A program made the translations under genes and the position numbers. Shown here piece after piece: positions 42,565-51,941 of a DNA stretch of 64,000 nt. The notes under the pieces were generated by a model. It was not told where the DNA came from and did not search any database. It saw only the letters and a list, made by a program, of their open reading frames with translations. Position 1 is the stretch's first letter; every line of letters begins with the position of its first letter. Location of the stretch: contig NZ_MLCL01000032.1 of assembly GCF_001942625.1 (NCBI RefSeq), forward strand, positions 62,001 through 126,000. Direction: 5' to 3'. Source of the DNA: Mycobacterium syngnathidarum. GTDB lineage: Bacteria > Actinomycetota > Actinomycetes > Mycobacteriales > Mycobacteriaceae.

Positions 42565-43599
42565 TCAGGCGAACTGAGCCGCTACCGGGGGCAGGTCGAG
42601 CGTCGATCGTATGCCCGGACGCGCGGCACATACCGCGGCGACGACGTTCACCGCACGGTTGGCGGTGTATCCCGGTGTGGTCTCGGCCATCCGTTCCAGG
42701 GGTATCGGCATCCGCAGGGTCACCTCCAGCGGGGCGTCGCCGGCCACTGACACATGCCAGCCGGTTTCCCGAACCTCTCAGGCCGGCTCGAGGTCGGCGG
42801 CGCAGTACCAGGTGGCGCGGAAGGTGAGCAGCTCCTGCCCGTCACGCATTCCGGCGACGGTGATACGTTGTGCGGCAACGGTTCCAGCTTTGAGGGTGCC
42901 CGCGGCGATGTGAACTTCCTGTGGGGTGGCGGCCAATTCGCCACGGGCGGTCACCTGCTGCAGCGGCAGCCCGACCGCGTCGGCCAGCAGGAGCAGTGAG
43001 GGCCCGAAACTGGCCGCCAGATAGTCGGCGCGGAACTGGTCGAACGGTGCCAGGTCACGGCCGAACCCCATGACGTCGAACAACAACTCGGGGGAGTGGC
43101 GCTTGGACAGGTCGGCGTTTTCCTCGATGACGAGGCCATCGAGTCGTCGTTGGGTCGAGGTGAGAACCAGCGGGAGCGCCTCGGAGATGAAGCCGGGACT
43201 GCTGCCGGTGCTGTGTACCGACGCACCTCCGGCCCGGCAGGCGGTTTCCACCCGGTCCCGTAGCTGCGGGTCCATGCTCGCGGGGTGATGGAACTGACCG
43301 CAGGTTGCCACCACGTTGATGCCCGACTCCAGCAGTCGGCACACATCGTCGACGTCGAAAGTGCGCGGCATGTAGAGCACGCAGTCCGGAGACAGTGCCA
43401 GCACGTCCTCGATGCGGCCGGTGGCCCGCACACCGATCGGTGTCACGCCGCACAACTCACCAGCGTCGCGCCCGATCTTGTCCGCGCCGTAGACATGAAC
43501 CCCGGCCAGGGTCATCGCGGGATGGTTGATGACCTCTCGCAGGGCCTTGAGACCGATGTTCCCGGTGGCCCACTGCACCACCTTCAGGTCAGCGCTCAT
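42565..43599 (-). pseudogene. Dihydrodipicolinate-reductase-like NAD(P) protein interrupted by an in-frame TGA
   Basis: The frame from ATG 43599 (4-bp overlap with the molybdopterin oxidoreductase stop) encodes a Rossmann protein (VVQWATGNIGLKALREVI) of the mycobacterial DapB-like family. A TGA at 42778-42780 (codon 274) stops it after WYCAADLEPA. The same frame continues without a shift as EVRETGWHVSVAGDAPLEV to a proper end at 42565, giving the family's usual length of about 345. The TGA stands where relatives carry a Trp (TGG), so a single-base nonsense change is the simplest reading. The truncated 273-residue product may still fold, because the lost part is C-terminal. Confidence 0.78.
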
Positions 43600-45575
43600 C
43601 GGGCGGGGTGCAGACTCACGGGCACACCGGAATAGCGCACCATGCCGGTCACCAAGTCGACGTCGTCCCTGTCGGTCAGTTCGTTCACATTTGCCTCCAC
43701 ATGGCCATGCGGCACCGAGACTGCGCCGCGTCGGATCCCTGGGTCGAGTTTCGCCCGTCCGGTCATCTCACCGTGGGCGTTACGCACCGTCACGGCCGCG
43801 CCGTCGGCGACGCCGGCGGCGGCCCCGTCATCGGGGTTGATCAGCACATCGGCGGCATCGCCGAGAAAGTCCAACTGCGCGTTGAGCCGTCGCATCTGCC
43901 GACGCGGGATCAGAACCAGTGCGGCCGTATCTTTCAGGTCCGCCAACCGGTCGACGAGAATCTGCGGCGCCACTCGCCATCCGCCCATGCGCTCGATGTG
44001 CCGTTCCACCCAGGGCGCGGGCAGTTCGTGGCCGGCATCCATCCAGCCGGTCGCAGTCAGCTCTTCGAAGTCGCAGCGGGCCGCTGCCGTCAGCCCGGCG
44101 AGCACTGTGTCGTCGGGCTGACGGGGATCGGCGATCTCGTGGCCGAGTCGTCGCCCGAGTTCGGCCAGAAACCACCACATCGATCGGCGGTCACCGACGG
44201 CGGGCACCACAGCCGGCGTGTGCTGGGCGGACACCCGCGAACTGAGCGCATCCCAGATCGTGATGTCCGGGCGTTCCAGCTGATCCTTGGTCGGCAACAC
44301 GTGGGTCGACATCGCCACCGTTTCGTTGGCGATGATCTCGGTGGTGGCCAGCACCTCGAGCTTGGCCAGCGCCGGTCTGAGCGCCGTGCTGTTCGGGAAC
44401 GAGGTGAGCAGGCTGCCGCCGAGGTTGATCAGCGCGCGGATGTTTCCCGCCTCGATCTCGTCGGGCAATGTTGCACAGGGCCATTCGTTCATGAACGACT
44501 GCGTCTCGGGCCGGCTGCGCGGGCCCGGGCCGAACGATCCGTCCGCCGCAGAGATGGGCAGTTCGAACGTCTCGAGCTGATAGGAGAAGCCGGGATGGAA
44601 CCAGAATCCGCCGGGCCGGTTCATCGAGCCGGTCAGGATCATCAGGACCCAGGCGAGCCATTGGGTGACGTTGGCCTTGTCCGCGGTCATGGTGACCCCG
44701 GTGCCCGTTTCGATAGCGATCCTTCGTGAAGCCAGCACCGCGTCCCGGAAACCCCGCAGCTGCTCGGGCGCGAGGTCGGACAATTCGGCGGTGCGCTCGA
44801 GCGTGAACGGTTCGACGGCAGCGGTCAACCGATCGCAGTCTTGCACCGGCACATCGGGATCGACTCCGCGCAACAGGATTTCGCGCACCAGATAGGCCAG
44901 CACCGCATGGTCGGTGCCGGGGCGCGGCGCCAGGTGGCCGGTTGCCAGCCGTGCGGTCTCGGTGCGGCGTGGATCGATGACCCACACCTGGCCGCGGTCG
45001 GCGATCCCGCGGACCGTGCCGGTCGGATTGGGTACGGCGATGGCATGGCCGTGCGAGATCACCGGATTCGTGCCGATGAAGACCATGAAGTCGACGTTGT
45101 CATAGTCGGGCCGGCCGGACAGGCCGACGAATCCGCCCACCAGATCCGAGATCAGCGGCTTGGCGGTGCCGTCGATCGTCAAGGGGCTGAACCTGGCCGG
45201 GGTGCCGATGGCCGCATGTAACGCTTCTGCCACTCGGGTGCCGGTGGCGTCCATGCCCACGCCCGTTCCGAAGAAGATGCCCACCGACGCGGGCCCGTGT
45301 CGGTCGATGATGCCTTTGAGGCGGGTCCCGAGATCGTCGAGACACCTTGTCCAGGAGGTGTCCTGCAGTCTGCCGTCGATGCGCAACTGCGGCCGCTCGA
45401 TTCGGTCGGGATGGTGGTGCATCTGCGGTAACGCGCGGCCTTTCGGGCAGGCATAGCCCTTCGACAACGGGTGGTCCCGATCGCCGCGAACCCGGGTCAC
45501 GGTGTCGCCCTCGACCTCGACGAGGATCCCGCAAACCGAGGTGCAGATGCGGCAGAAGCTCTTGACGGTCCGCAC
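43596..45575 (-). CDS. Molybdopterin-dependent oxidoreductase (MopB family) with 4Fe-4S domain
   Basis: 659 residues from GTG 45575; GTG 45626 or TTG 45692 are possible longer starts, but the first sits near the operator repeats. The N-terminal Cys8-x2-Cys11-x3-Cys15 and Cys43 bind a 4Fe-4S cluster; the GDRDHPLSKGYACPKGRAL segment and C-terminal PRRQMRRLNAQLDFLG are typical of the DMSO reductase/assimilatory-type subgroup. It has no Tat signal, so it is cytoplasmic. Such enzymes oxidise or hydroxylate carbon, sulfur or nitrogen substrates. It overlaps the interrupted DapB-like gene and is divergent from a TetR gene. Confidence 0.85.
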   Translation of the reverse strand: MRTVKSFCRICTSVCGILVEVEGDTVTRVRGDRDHPLSKGYACPKGRALPQMHHHPDRIERPQLRIDGRLQDTSWTRCLDDLGTRLKGIIDRHGPASVGIFFGTGVGMDATGTRVAEALHAAIGTPARFSPLTIDGTAKPLISDLVGGFVGLSGRPDYDNVDFMVFIGTNPVISHGHAIAVPNPTGTVRGIADRGQVWVIDPRRTETARLATGHLAPRPGTDHAVLAYLVREILLRGVDPDVPVQDCDRLTAAVEPFTLERTAELSDLAPEQLRGFRDAVLASRRIAIETGTGVTMTADKANVTQWLAWVLMILTGSMNRPGGFWFHPGFSYQLETFELPISAADGSFGPGPRSRPETQSFMNEWPCATLPDEIEAGNIRALINLGGSLLTSFPNSTALRPALAKLEVLATTEIIANETVAMSTHVLPTKDQLERPDITIWDALSSRVSAQHTPAVVPAVGDRRSMWWFLAELGRRLGHEIADPRQPDDTVLAGLTAAARCDFEELTATGWMDAGHELPAPWVERHIERMGGWRVAPQILVDRLADLKDTAALVLIPRRQMRRLNAQLDFLGDAADVLINPDDGAAAGVADGAAVTVRNAHGEMTGRAKLDPGIRRGAVSVPHGHVEANVNELTDRDDVDLVTGMVRYSGVPVSLHPAR

Positions 45576-45639
45576 CGCGCCGCGCGTGGTGGTCGCCGAC
45601 GGGCCGGGTCCTGTGGTCCAGGTCACCGAACGGAATGTA

Positions 45640-45673
45640 GTCAGTGGCAACAATGCTGTCAATGGCAACATTC
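45640..45673. promoter_or_regulatory. Direct repeat in the TetR/oxidoreductase divergent promoter
   Basis: GTCAGTGGCAACAATG (45640-45655) and GTCAATGGCAACATTC (45658-45673) repeat with an 18-bp period, flanked by GAATGT/ACATTC as weak outer arms. Spacing close to two helical turns fits two regulator dimers on one DNA face. The adjacent TetR is the expected binder. Confidence 0.5.
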
Positions 45674-45690
45674 TTGCTAGGGTGCGTGGC

Positions 45691-46311
45691 ATGTCGACCG
45701 GGCGCTACCACCACGGCGATCTCAGGGCGGCCTTGCTTGCGCAGGCCGGCCAGACGCTGCGCGTGTCCGGTGTCGACGGTCTGTCGCTGCGCGAACTGGC
45801 GCGCGCGGTCGGGGTCAGCCACGGTGCACCCCGCAGGCACTTCGACGACAAGGCGGCACTGCTGGAGGCGCTTGTCGCCGACGGGTTTCATCGGCTGCAC
45901 CGGGCGCTGGAAGACGCGGTACAGCCCGGTCATTCGGTGGGCGCCGGGCTGGAAAAGATTGCCACCACCTACATTCGATTCGCCACCGACAATCCGGCGC
46001 TGCTCGAACTGATGGCGAGCAGTCGCTACCTCGCCGAGGCTCCCGATGCCCTGACCGAGGCGCGTGATGCCGCGTTCGCCCCGGTGCGAACGCTTGTCGA
46101 GCGGGGGCAGGGCGCCGGGGAACTGGCGGCCGGCGACGTGCGTCGGGTGGGCACTTTGATATTTGCCACCGTGCACGGGCTGGCCACCATGGCCACCAAT
46201 CGGATGATCGACCCACTCGACCACGACCTGATCGTCGACGCGGTCAACTCGCTGCTCACCGGACTGGGTTCGGTGCAGTGGCGGGCCGATCGGCGGGCTA
46301 CCGAACCCTAG
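45691..46311 (+). CDS. TetR-family regulator, divergent from the molybdopterin oxidoreductase
   Basis: 206 residues from ATG 45691; a longer frame to 45502 overlaps the divergent gene and is rejected. N-terminal [40 protein letters not shown]. The C-terminal ligand domain carries [13 protein letters not shown] (TetR C-terminal type 13-like). It starts 18 bp after the GTCARTGGCAACA direct repeats, so it probably represses itself and the oxidoreductase-DapB-like pair. It is convergent with the next TetR gene with a 4-bp overlap. Confidence 0.85.
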   Translation: MSTGRYHHGDLRAALLAQAGQTLRVSGVDGLSLRELARAVGVSHGAPRRHFDDKAALLEALVADGFHRLHRALEDAVQPGHSVGAGLEKIATTYIRFATDNPALLELMASSRYLAEAPDALTEARDAAFAPVRTLVERGQGAGELAAGDVRRVGTLIFATVHGLATMATNRMIDPLDHDLIVDAVNSLLTGLGSVQWRADRRATEP

Positions 46312-46910
46312 GGCAACTTGATCGCCGACACGTACATGTCGACGATCGGGCGGTACAGGTCGACGTCGTCGAGTTCGCTGCCCAGCACCACCGAGTCGCT
46401 GGTGGCGATGAGGACCTGAGCGAACGTGGGCGCCGGAATCCGCAACGTTGCGCCCCAGCGTTCCATCCCGGTGGCGATGAACTTGCCCAGTGCCTCGACG
46501 ACTTCGGCGCGCTTGGTGGTCACTCGTTCCCGCGCATCGGGGTTGCGGAGTAGATAGAGCGTGAACTCGTGCCCCAACGCGGCATGTTCGGCACCGCGGT
46601 CCCGGCTGAGTTGGCGCCAGCGCTTGGCGATTTCGTCCAGCTCCGCTTCGCCGATCTGCGTCGCGCTCGACATCACCTCAGAGAAGTTCTCGAAATAGCG
46701 CCGCCAGTAGCGGTCGCTGACGGCCAGGAACAGGTCTTCCTTGGTGGTGAAGTGCTTGTAGATGGCGCCCTTCGTGTAGCCGGCGGCACGGGCGATGTCA
46801 TCGAGAGTGGCTGGCGCAAAGCCTTTTTCGGCGAACACCTCCTCGGCGGCATCGAGCAGCACCGAGCGGGTGTGCTCGAGTCTGCGTTCCCGGGTCCAGC
46901 GTTCCGCCAT
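46308..46910 (-). CDS. TetR-family regulator, divergent from the AveC-CbbQ-CbbO operon
   Basis: 200 residues. N-terminal [46 protein letters not shown]. The ligand domain has [24 protein letters not shown]. It is divergent from the AveC-like gene with a 123-bp leader that holds an ATCT/AGAT dyad. It likely represses the AveC-CbbQ-CbbO operon and itself; the ligand would be a hydrophobic pathway compound. Confidence 0.85.
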   Translation of the reverse strand: MAERWTRERRLEHTRSVLLDAAEEVFAEKGFAPATLDDIARAAGYTKGAIYKHFTTKEDLFLAVSDRYWRRYFENFSEVMSSATQIGEAELDEIAKRWRQLSRDRGAEHAALGHEFTLYLLRNPDARERVTTKRAEVVEALGKFIATGMERWGATLRIPAPTFAQVLIATSDSVVLGSELDDVDLYRPIVDMYVSAIKLP

Positions 46911-46945
46911 GGCAGAAGTCTGCCACAGATTCTGAGTGACCTATT

Positions 46946-46960
46946 GGAATCTCAGATACC
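46946..46960. promoter_or_regulatory. Candidate TetR operator before the AveC-like operon
   Basis: GGAATCTCAGATACC has arms GGnATCT and AGATnCC around a single central C, in the middle of the divergent leader. It is a short dyad, so the call is tentative. Confidence 0.35.
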
Positions 46961-47033
46961 CGTGAGTATATTTGCACGGGTTGGGCGGCTCGCACCGCCG
47001 ACTGCCTCCACGATCGTCAAGGGGAAACCGATC

Positions 47034-48203
47034 ATGAGTGATCTGTCCAAGAAGTCCGTCGTCACCGAACCGGTCAGCGGGATCGCTGACCTAGAAAAGC
47101 CAGGTCCGTCGTCATCGAACGCGTTCAAGATCTGGGCGACCGTCGGCACCGTCTTCCTGGCATACACGCTGTACGTGTTCATCCGCTGGGTTACCGGACC
47201 GTACTTCGAGCCGGTGTCGGGCGGCCCGACCGAGCCGCCGCTGTACATGAAGATCCCGCTGATCGCCAACGCCGTCGTGCTCTGGGTGGGTCTGCCAGTT
47301 GCCCTGTGGTTCTTCATTATTCGCCCGTGGGTTCGCGAACGTCGGATCACCCTCGACGGCATGCTGTTGGTGTCGATGGGCCTGATGATGTTCCAGGATC
47401 CGATGCTCAACTACTACAGCACCTGGTGCACGTACAACGCGTGGCTGTTCAACCAGGGCTCATGGGCGCCGCACATCCCGGGCTGGGTGGCCCACGAGGA
47501 ACCCGGGCATACCGTGCCCGAGCCGCTGCTGACCAACGTCCCCGGTTATGCCTACGGTGTGCTGCTGCTGACGATCGTCGGATGCGCCATCATGCGCAAG
47601 ATCAAGAACCGGTGGCCCGGTATCAGCACCCTGCGCCTCATCCTGGTCACCTACGGCATCGCGATTGTCTTCGATTTCGTGATGGAAGCCCTGGTCATGC
47701 TGCCGATCGGGTTCTACTCCTACCCCGGCGCCATCCAATCGCTGTCGTTCAATGCCGGCACCTACTACCAGTGGCCGATCTACGAGGGATTCATGTGGGG
47801 CGGTGTCCAGGCGGCGCTGTGCTGCCTGCGCTTCTTCACCGATGATCGCGGTCGCACGGTCGTCGAACGCGGAATCGACCAGATCCGTGGGGGTTTCGTC
47901 AAGCAACAGTTCATCCGTTTCCTGGCGATCTTCGGCGGGGTCAGCGCATGCTTCTTCCTGTTCTACAACGTCCCGGCGACCTGGCTCGGCATGCACGGCG
48001 ATGCGTGGCCCGAGGATGTACAGAAGCGCTCCTACTTCAACCCCGGCATCTGTGGCGAGGGCACCGACCGGCCATGCCCCAACCCAGAGCTGCCGTTGCC
48101 GACGAACCGTTCGGGCTACATCAACCACGAGGGTCAACTGGTGCTCCCGGAAGGGGCGACGATCCCGCCCGCCGTGCCGATCGTTCAGGGCGAAACGCGA
48201 TGA
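47034..48203 (+). CDS. AveC-like integral membrane protein (spirocyclase AveC family)
   Basis: 389 residues from ATG 47034; the longer frame to 46569 crosses the TetR gene. About seven hydrophobic helices, the first at IWATVGTVFLAYTLYVFIRWV. Conserved loops include MFQDPMLNYYSTWCTYNAWLFNQGSW, EPLLTNVPGYAYG and EGFMWGGVQAALCCLRFF, and the C-terminal extracytoplasmic or cytoplasmic tail has PGICGEGTDRPCPNPE. AveC is known from avermectin spiroketal formation, but actinobacterial relatives are mostly uncharacterised and often sit beside steroid/lipid catabolic genes. It overlaps the ATPase gene by 4 bp, implying a tight functional link. Confidence 0.8.
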   Translation: MSDLSKKSVVTEPVSGIADLEKPGPSSSNAFKIWATVGTVFLAYTLYVFIRWVTGPYFEPVSGGPTEPPLYMKIPLIANAVVLWVGLPVALWFFIIRPWVRERRITLDGMLLVSMGLMMFQDPMLNYYSTWCTYNAWLFNQGSWAPHIPGWVAHEEPGHTVPEPLLTNVPGYAYGVLLLTIVGCAIMRKIKNRWPGISTLRLILVTYGIAIVFDFVMEALVMLPIGFYSYPGAIQSLSFNAGTYYQWPIYEGFMWGGVQAALCCLRFFTDDRGRTVVERGIDQIRGGFVKQQFIRFLAIFGGVSACFFLFYNVPATWLGMHGDAWPEDVQKRSYFNPGICGEGTDRPCPNPELPLPTNRSGYINHEGQLVLPEGATIPPAVPIVQGETR

Positions 48204-49021
48204 CTGTCAGTAAGTTTCGTCCGGTCACCGCACCGGAGTCCCCGCCGCCGTTCTACCGTCCCTCCGGGAAGGAGGTCGAAACCTTCCGGGCGGCCGCCCG
48301 CCGTGGCGCGCCGGTGCTGCTCAAGGGCCCTACCGGATGTGGCAAAACGCGCTTCGTCGAGGCGATGGCCCACGATCTCGGCCGTGAGCTCATCACCGTC
48401 GCCGGTCACGAGGACATGACGTCGGCGGATCTGGTGGGCCGCTTCCTGCTCAAGGGCGGTGAAACCGTCTGGGTAGACGGGCCGTTGACCAGAGCGGTGC
48501 GCGACGGCGCCATCTGCTATCTCGACGAGATCGTGGAGGCGCGTCAGGACACCACGGTGGTCATCCATCCGCTCGCCGACCACCGGCGCGAATTACCGAT
48601 CGACCGTCTCGGCACCACCTTGCCCGCGGCCCCGGGATTTCAGCTGGTGATCTCCTACAACCCCGGTTACCAGAGCATCCTCAAGAGCCTCAAAGATTCG
48701 ACCCGGCAACGCTTCGTCGCGATCAGCCTCGACTTCCCGGCTGCCGAGATCGAGACCGAGATCGTGGCGGCGGAGGCCGGGATCGACGCCTCCACCGCTG
48801 CATCGCTGGTGGTGCTGGGCAACGCCGTCCGGGATCTCGACGGCTCGGCACTGAGCGAGGTCGCCTCGACCCGCATGCTGATCCTCGCCGGCGGCCTCGT
48901 CGCCGAAGGACTGAGCTTGCGCGACGCCGTTCAGTCCGCCGTCGTGGAGGTGCTCTCCGACGATCCCGATGTGATTCGGGGCCTCGGCGAACTCGCCGAC
49001 GCGGTCCTGCCCCCACCGTGA
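48200..49021 (+). CDS. CbbQ/NorQ-type MoxR AAA+ ATPase
   Basis: 273 residues from ATG 48200 (ATGA overlap with the AveC-like stop). Walker A GPTGCGKT at 43-50, Walker B AICYLDE at 104-110, sensor region ISYNPGYQSILKSLKDSTRQRF, and the CbbQ/NorQ C-terminal domain (about 195-270). MoxR-type ATPases of this branch form hexamers that work with a VWA protein to remodel or insert metal into large enzymes (rubisco, nitric oxide reductase, glyoxylate-type targets). No such known client is encoded here; the local oxygenases or the AveC-like protein are the candidates. Confidence 0.9.
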   Translation: MTVSKFRPVTAPESPPPFYRPSGKEVETFRAAARRGAPVLLKGPTGCGKTRFVEAMAHDLGRELITVAGHEDMTSADLVGRFLLKGGETVWVDGPLTRAVRDGAICYLDEIVEARQDTTVVIHPLADHRRELPIDRLGTTLPAAPGFQLVISYNPGYQSILKSLKDSTRQRFVAISLDFPAAEIETEIVAAEAGIDASTAASLVVLGNAVRDLDGSALSEVASTRMLILAGGLVAEGLSLRDAVQSAVVEVLSDDPDVIRGLGELADAVLPPP

Positions 49022-50694
49022 GCACCGGCCCGCAGCCGCACCACTTCCGTTTTCTGGCCGGATATCTCGCGGGGCGACCCGTCGATGTTGCGGTGGCCCG
49101 CGCAGGCGAGCCCGCCTACACCGACGGGCGGGTCGTCTTCGTGTCGGCAGGCGCACATCCCGACAAGCAGCGCCGCGAAGTGCTGGTCCAGAGCGCGCTT
49201 CTCGGAGCCGGAAGCCTCGACGGCCGGTACGTCAAGCGCCTGCGGGCCCGGCCTTCGCCGGCCGGCCGCTACCTGATGCTCGAAGGGCACCGGGTCTTGA
49301 CCGAACTCGGTTCGACGATTCCCTTGGCGGCGGCGGTCTGCCCCGGCACAGTTCCGCAATCGGACAGTTCCGAGCAGTCGTTGCAGATCGCCCTGGGCAA
49401 GTCCAAGCTCGACCCACCACCGGATTGGTTCGGAACGATCAAACCGGGCACCCTGATCCGCACCCGCGCCGAATCAGGCTCGCAGGCCACTGCTTCCGAC
49501 CTCCGGATGAACTTCGAGCAGACGTCGGAGCTGGATGACGACGACGGCGACGACGGGCCGGCAGAGAAGAGCTGGATCCTCAAACTGTTCGAGGTTCCCA
49601 TCGGAACGCAGGCGCCCGCGAAATTCCTGCGCACGCTGTTCGGTAGCGCCCGTTCCTCCGGAAGCGAGGGGGCGGGCGGCGAACTGGGAGTCGCCTCGAT
49701 CCGGCGGACGTCACGTGTCGGCATGAATGCTCGTCCGGTTCCGACCCCGATTCACTTCACCGGCGCCGAGAAGCCGGGTGCGGCAATCGCGGTGGGTGGT
49801 GCCAGGTACCCGGAATGGGACGTTTTCGGTGACCGGTATCGGGAGAACTGGTGCCGCGTAATCGATTTCCCCGTCACGGCAGCGGTGGATGTTTCAGCTG
49901 CCGGTGTGACGCGCGACGTCGTACTGCGACGCAGACTGGCTCGAGTGGGCCTCGGTCCCAAAGTGTTGCGTGCCCGCGCCGACGGCGACGACGTGGACAC
50001 AGAGGCCTTGATCGACCTGTTCGTCGACCTCCGGTCAGGGTATTCACCGCCCGAGCATGTGTACACCAAGCGCCGCAAGCTTGCCCGCAACCTCGGTGTG
50101 CTCGTCCTCGTCGACGCTTCAGGATCGGCGACCGACGCCGACGGAGAGGGCCTTGCCGTACACGATCACCAGCGCCGCGCGGCCGCCACGCTCGCCATGA
50201 CACTCGAAGAGCTCGGCGACCGCGTCGCGATCTACGGGTTTCGTTCCCAGGGCCGGCACGCCGTGCACCTACCTGCCGTCAAGACCTTCGGGCAACGATT
50301 CGGTGCCGGCGCGCGGGCCCGGCTGAGCCGGCTGCAGCCGTTCGGCTACACGCGGCTCGGGGCAGGAATCCGGGGCGCCGGCGAGATCCTCAAAAGCCAA
50401 GCGGGAACGCCTCATCGGTTGCTGGTCGTGCTCTCCGACGGCTACCCATATGACGACGGCTACGAGGGTCGCTACGCGCAGGCGGACGCTGCCAAGGCAC
50501 TCGAGGAATTACGTGCGGACGGGGTGGCCTGCCTGTGTCTGTCCATCGGGGCGACAGGCGACGCCGATTCGCTCGATCGGGTGTTCGGCGCCGCCAGCCA
50601 TGCCAGCGCCGCGACGCTGGGCGAGCTGAGCCCGCGGATGGATGAGTTGTTCATGTCGGCCCTGCGAGAGCTGGCTGCACCCAGGCGGCGGTGA
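49018..50694 (+). CDS. CbbO/NorD-like VWA-domain protein
   Basis: 558 residues from GTG 49018 (GTGA overlap with the ATPase stop). The N-terminal half (about 1-250) is poorly conserved, with an acidic DDDDGDDG stretch near 173-180. The C-terminal VWA domain has the MIDAS motif DASGS at 366-370, a YTRLGAG threonine and LSDGYPYDDGYEG. In CbbQO and NorQD pairs this subunit is the adaptor that docks the ATPase ring on its client through the metal-dependent MIDAS site. It forms a three-gene, fully overlapping operon with the AveC-like and ATPase genes. Confidence 0.86.
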   Translation: MSTGPQPHHFRFLAGYLAGRPVDVAVARAGEPAYTDGRVVFVSAGAHPDKQRREVLVQSALLGAGSLDGRYVKRLRARPSPAGRYLMLEGHRVLTELGSTIPLAAAVCPGTVPQSDSSEQSLQIALGKSKLDPPPDWFGTIKPGTLIRTRAESGSQATASDLRMNFEQTSELDDDDGDDGPAEKSWILKLFEVPIGTQAPAKFLRTLFGSARSSGSEGAGGELGVASIRRTSRVGMNARPVPTPIHFTGAEKPGAAIAVGGARYPEWDVFGDRYRENWCRVIDFPVTAAVDVSAAGVTRDVVLRRRLARVGLGPKVLRARADGDDVDTEALIDLFVDLRSGYSPPEHVYTKRRKLARNLGVLVLVDASGSATDADGEGLAVHDHQRRAAATLAMTLEELGDRVAIYGFRSQGRHAVHLPAVKTFGQRFGAGARARLSRLQPFGYTRLGAGIRGAGEILKSQAGTPHRLLVVLSDGYPYDDGYEGRYAQADAAKALEELRADGVACLCLSIGATGDADSLDRVFGAASHASAATLGELSPRMDELFMSALRELAAPRRR

Positions 50695-50705
50695 AGAATC
50701 CCGGA

Positions 50706-51941
50706 TCAGCGGATGTCCGCGGTGTTCTGGGCTCTGACCCGGGCCCAGTTCAGGAATTCGGAGACAGCATCGGCCGTGTAGTGGCCGCGCGGTGATCCGA
50801 AGATGTCGAAGGCGTGCTGGGCATGGGGGATCTCGGCGTAGATCACCGGGGAGTTCGACACCTCACGCAAAGCTTTGACGAATTCACGACCTTCACGCAC
50901 CGGGATCAGTGAGTCGTTGACCCCGTGCAACACGAAGAACGGTGGAGCATCGGGGTGTACCAACGTGATCGGTGACGCGTCCTTGTACACCTGGCCATTG
51001 GTGGCCAGCGGCAGTTTGACGATCAGCCGTTCCAGGATCTCGACGAATTCCTTGCGTCCGGCCCCGGTGGTGCTGAACCAGTCATAGCGCCCGTAGACGG
51101 GCACTGCGGCCGCCACCGAGGTATCGGCGTCCTCGAAACCCGGCTGCCACTTGGCGTCATTGGGGGTCAGCGCCGCCAGCGCGGTCAGATGCCCGCCGGC
51201 CGATCCGCCGGTGATGCACACCGCGTCGGGATCACCGCCGTACTCGGCGATGTTGGCCTTCACCCAGGCCAGCGCCTGCTTGACGTCGATGATGTGGTTG
51301 GGCCACGGGTGGCGCGGGCTGATCCGGTAGCCGATCGACACACAGATCCACCCCTGCTCGGCCAGGTGGCTCATCAGTGGATACGACTGAGGCCGGCGCA
51401 TACCGATCATCCAGGCTCCGCCAGGCACCTGCAGCAGAACCGGCGCCTTGCCGTCGCGGGGGAGGTCCGGGCGCATCCAGATGTCGGCGAGGTTGGCCCG
51501 ATGCGGGCCGTAGTGCACGGTTTTGCGGACGTAGCGACGCCGGCTCATCGACGTGGAGTACACCTCGCCGCGGCGCAGGGGACGCAGTGCCGACGGGTAC
51601 TCGTCGGCGAGAGCCTCGCGTACCGGGTCTTCGAAGTAGGGCCGCGATTGCACATTGCGACGGTGCACCAGTACCAGCAGCGCCCAGGAAATCACTTTGA
51701 GCAGCAGGGAGATTCGGCCGCTCGTAGAGCGATAGTCACCACGAACGGCGCGGCGCAGCGCGTCGAGGGCCGAACCGGTGATCAACAGTGGCGCGTTTTC
51801 CGAGGTCGGCCAGCCGAAAACGAAGGCCAGCACGGTGCTGTAGCCCCGGCGTCCGATCGGTTTCACTGCGTTGGCAGCATTGAGCAGCTCAGCACCGGCA
51901 AGGAGCAGCCGGCTTCTTGGTCGACGATGGCGGTCAGCCAT
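50706..51941 (-). CDS. lipO: LipO-like carboxylesterase
   Basis: 411 residues. Alpha/beta-hydrolase: LLQVPGGAWMIGM (oxyanion hole), ITGGSAGGHLTALAALTPND (nucleophile), HGVNDSLIPV and PHAQHAFD. It is paralogous to the LipC-like protein at 24,058, with the same N-terminal helical extension. It overlaps the fadD12-like gene by 8 bp and is the last gene of an acyltransferase-FadD-Lip operon, the arrangement of Rv1428c-fadD12-lipO in M. tuberculosis. It may release acyl or acetyl groups for activation by the ligase. Confidence 0.84.
   Translation of the reverse strand: MADRHRRPRSRLLLAGAELLNAANAVKPIGRRGYSTVLAFVFGWPTSENAPLLITGSALDALRRAVRGDYRSTSGRISLLLKVISWALLVLVHRRNVQSRPYFEDPVREALADEYPSALRPLRRGEVYSTSMSRRRYVRKTVHYGPHRANLADIWMRPDLPRDGKAPVLLQVPGGAWMIGMRRPQSYPLMSHLAEQGWICVSIGYRISPRHPWPNHIIDVKQALAWVKANIAEYGGDPDAVCITGGSAGGHLTALAALTPNDAKWQPGFEDADTSVAAAVPVYGRYDWFSTTGAGRKEFVEILERLIVKLPLATNGQVYKDASPITLVHPDAPPFFVLHGVNDSLIPVREGREFVKALREVSNSPVIYAEIPHAQHAFDIFGSPRGHYTADAVSEFLNWARVRAQNTADIR

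Noticed and set aside
42778-42780. TGA read as selenocysteine
   Set aside because: Family members have Trp at this position, and no SECIS-like hairpin is evident directly after the codon.
46569-47033. Upstream extension of the AveC-like reading frame (544 codons in total)
   Set aside because: It lies antisense to a convincing TetR gene and has no homology pattern; the ATG at 47034 begins the conserved protein.
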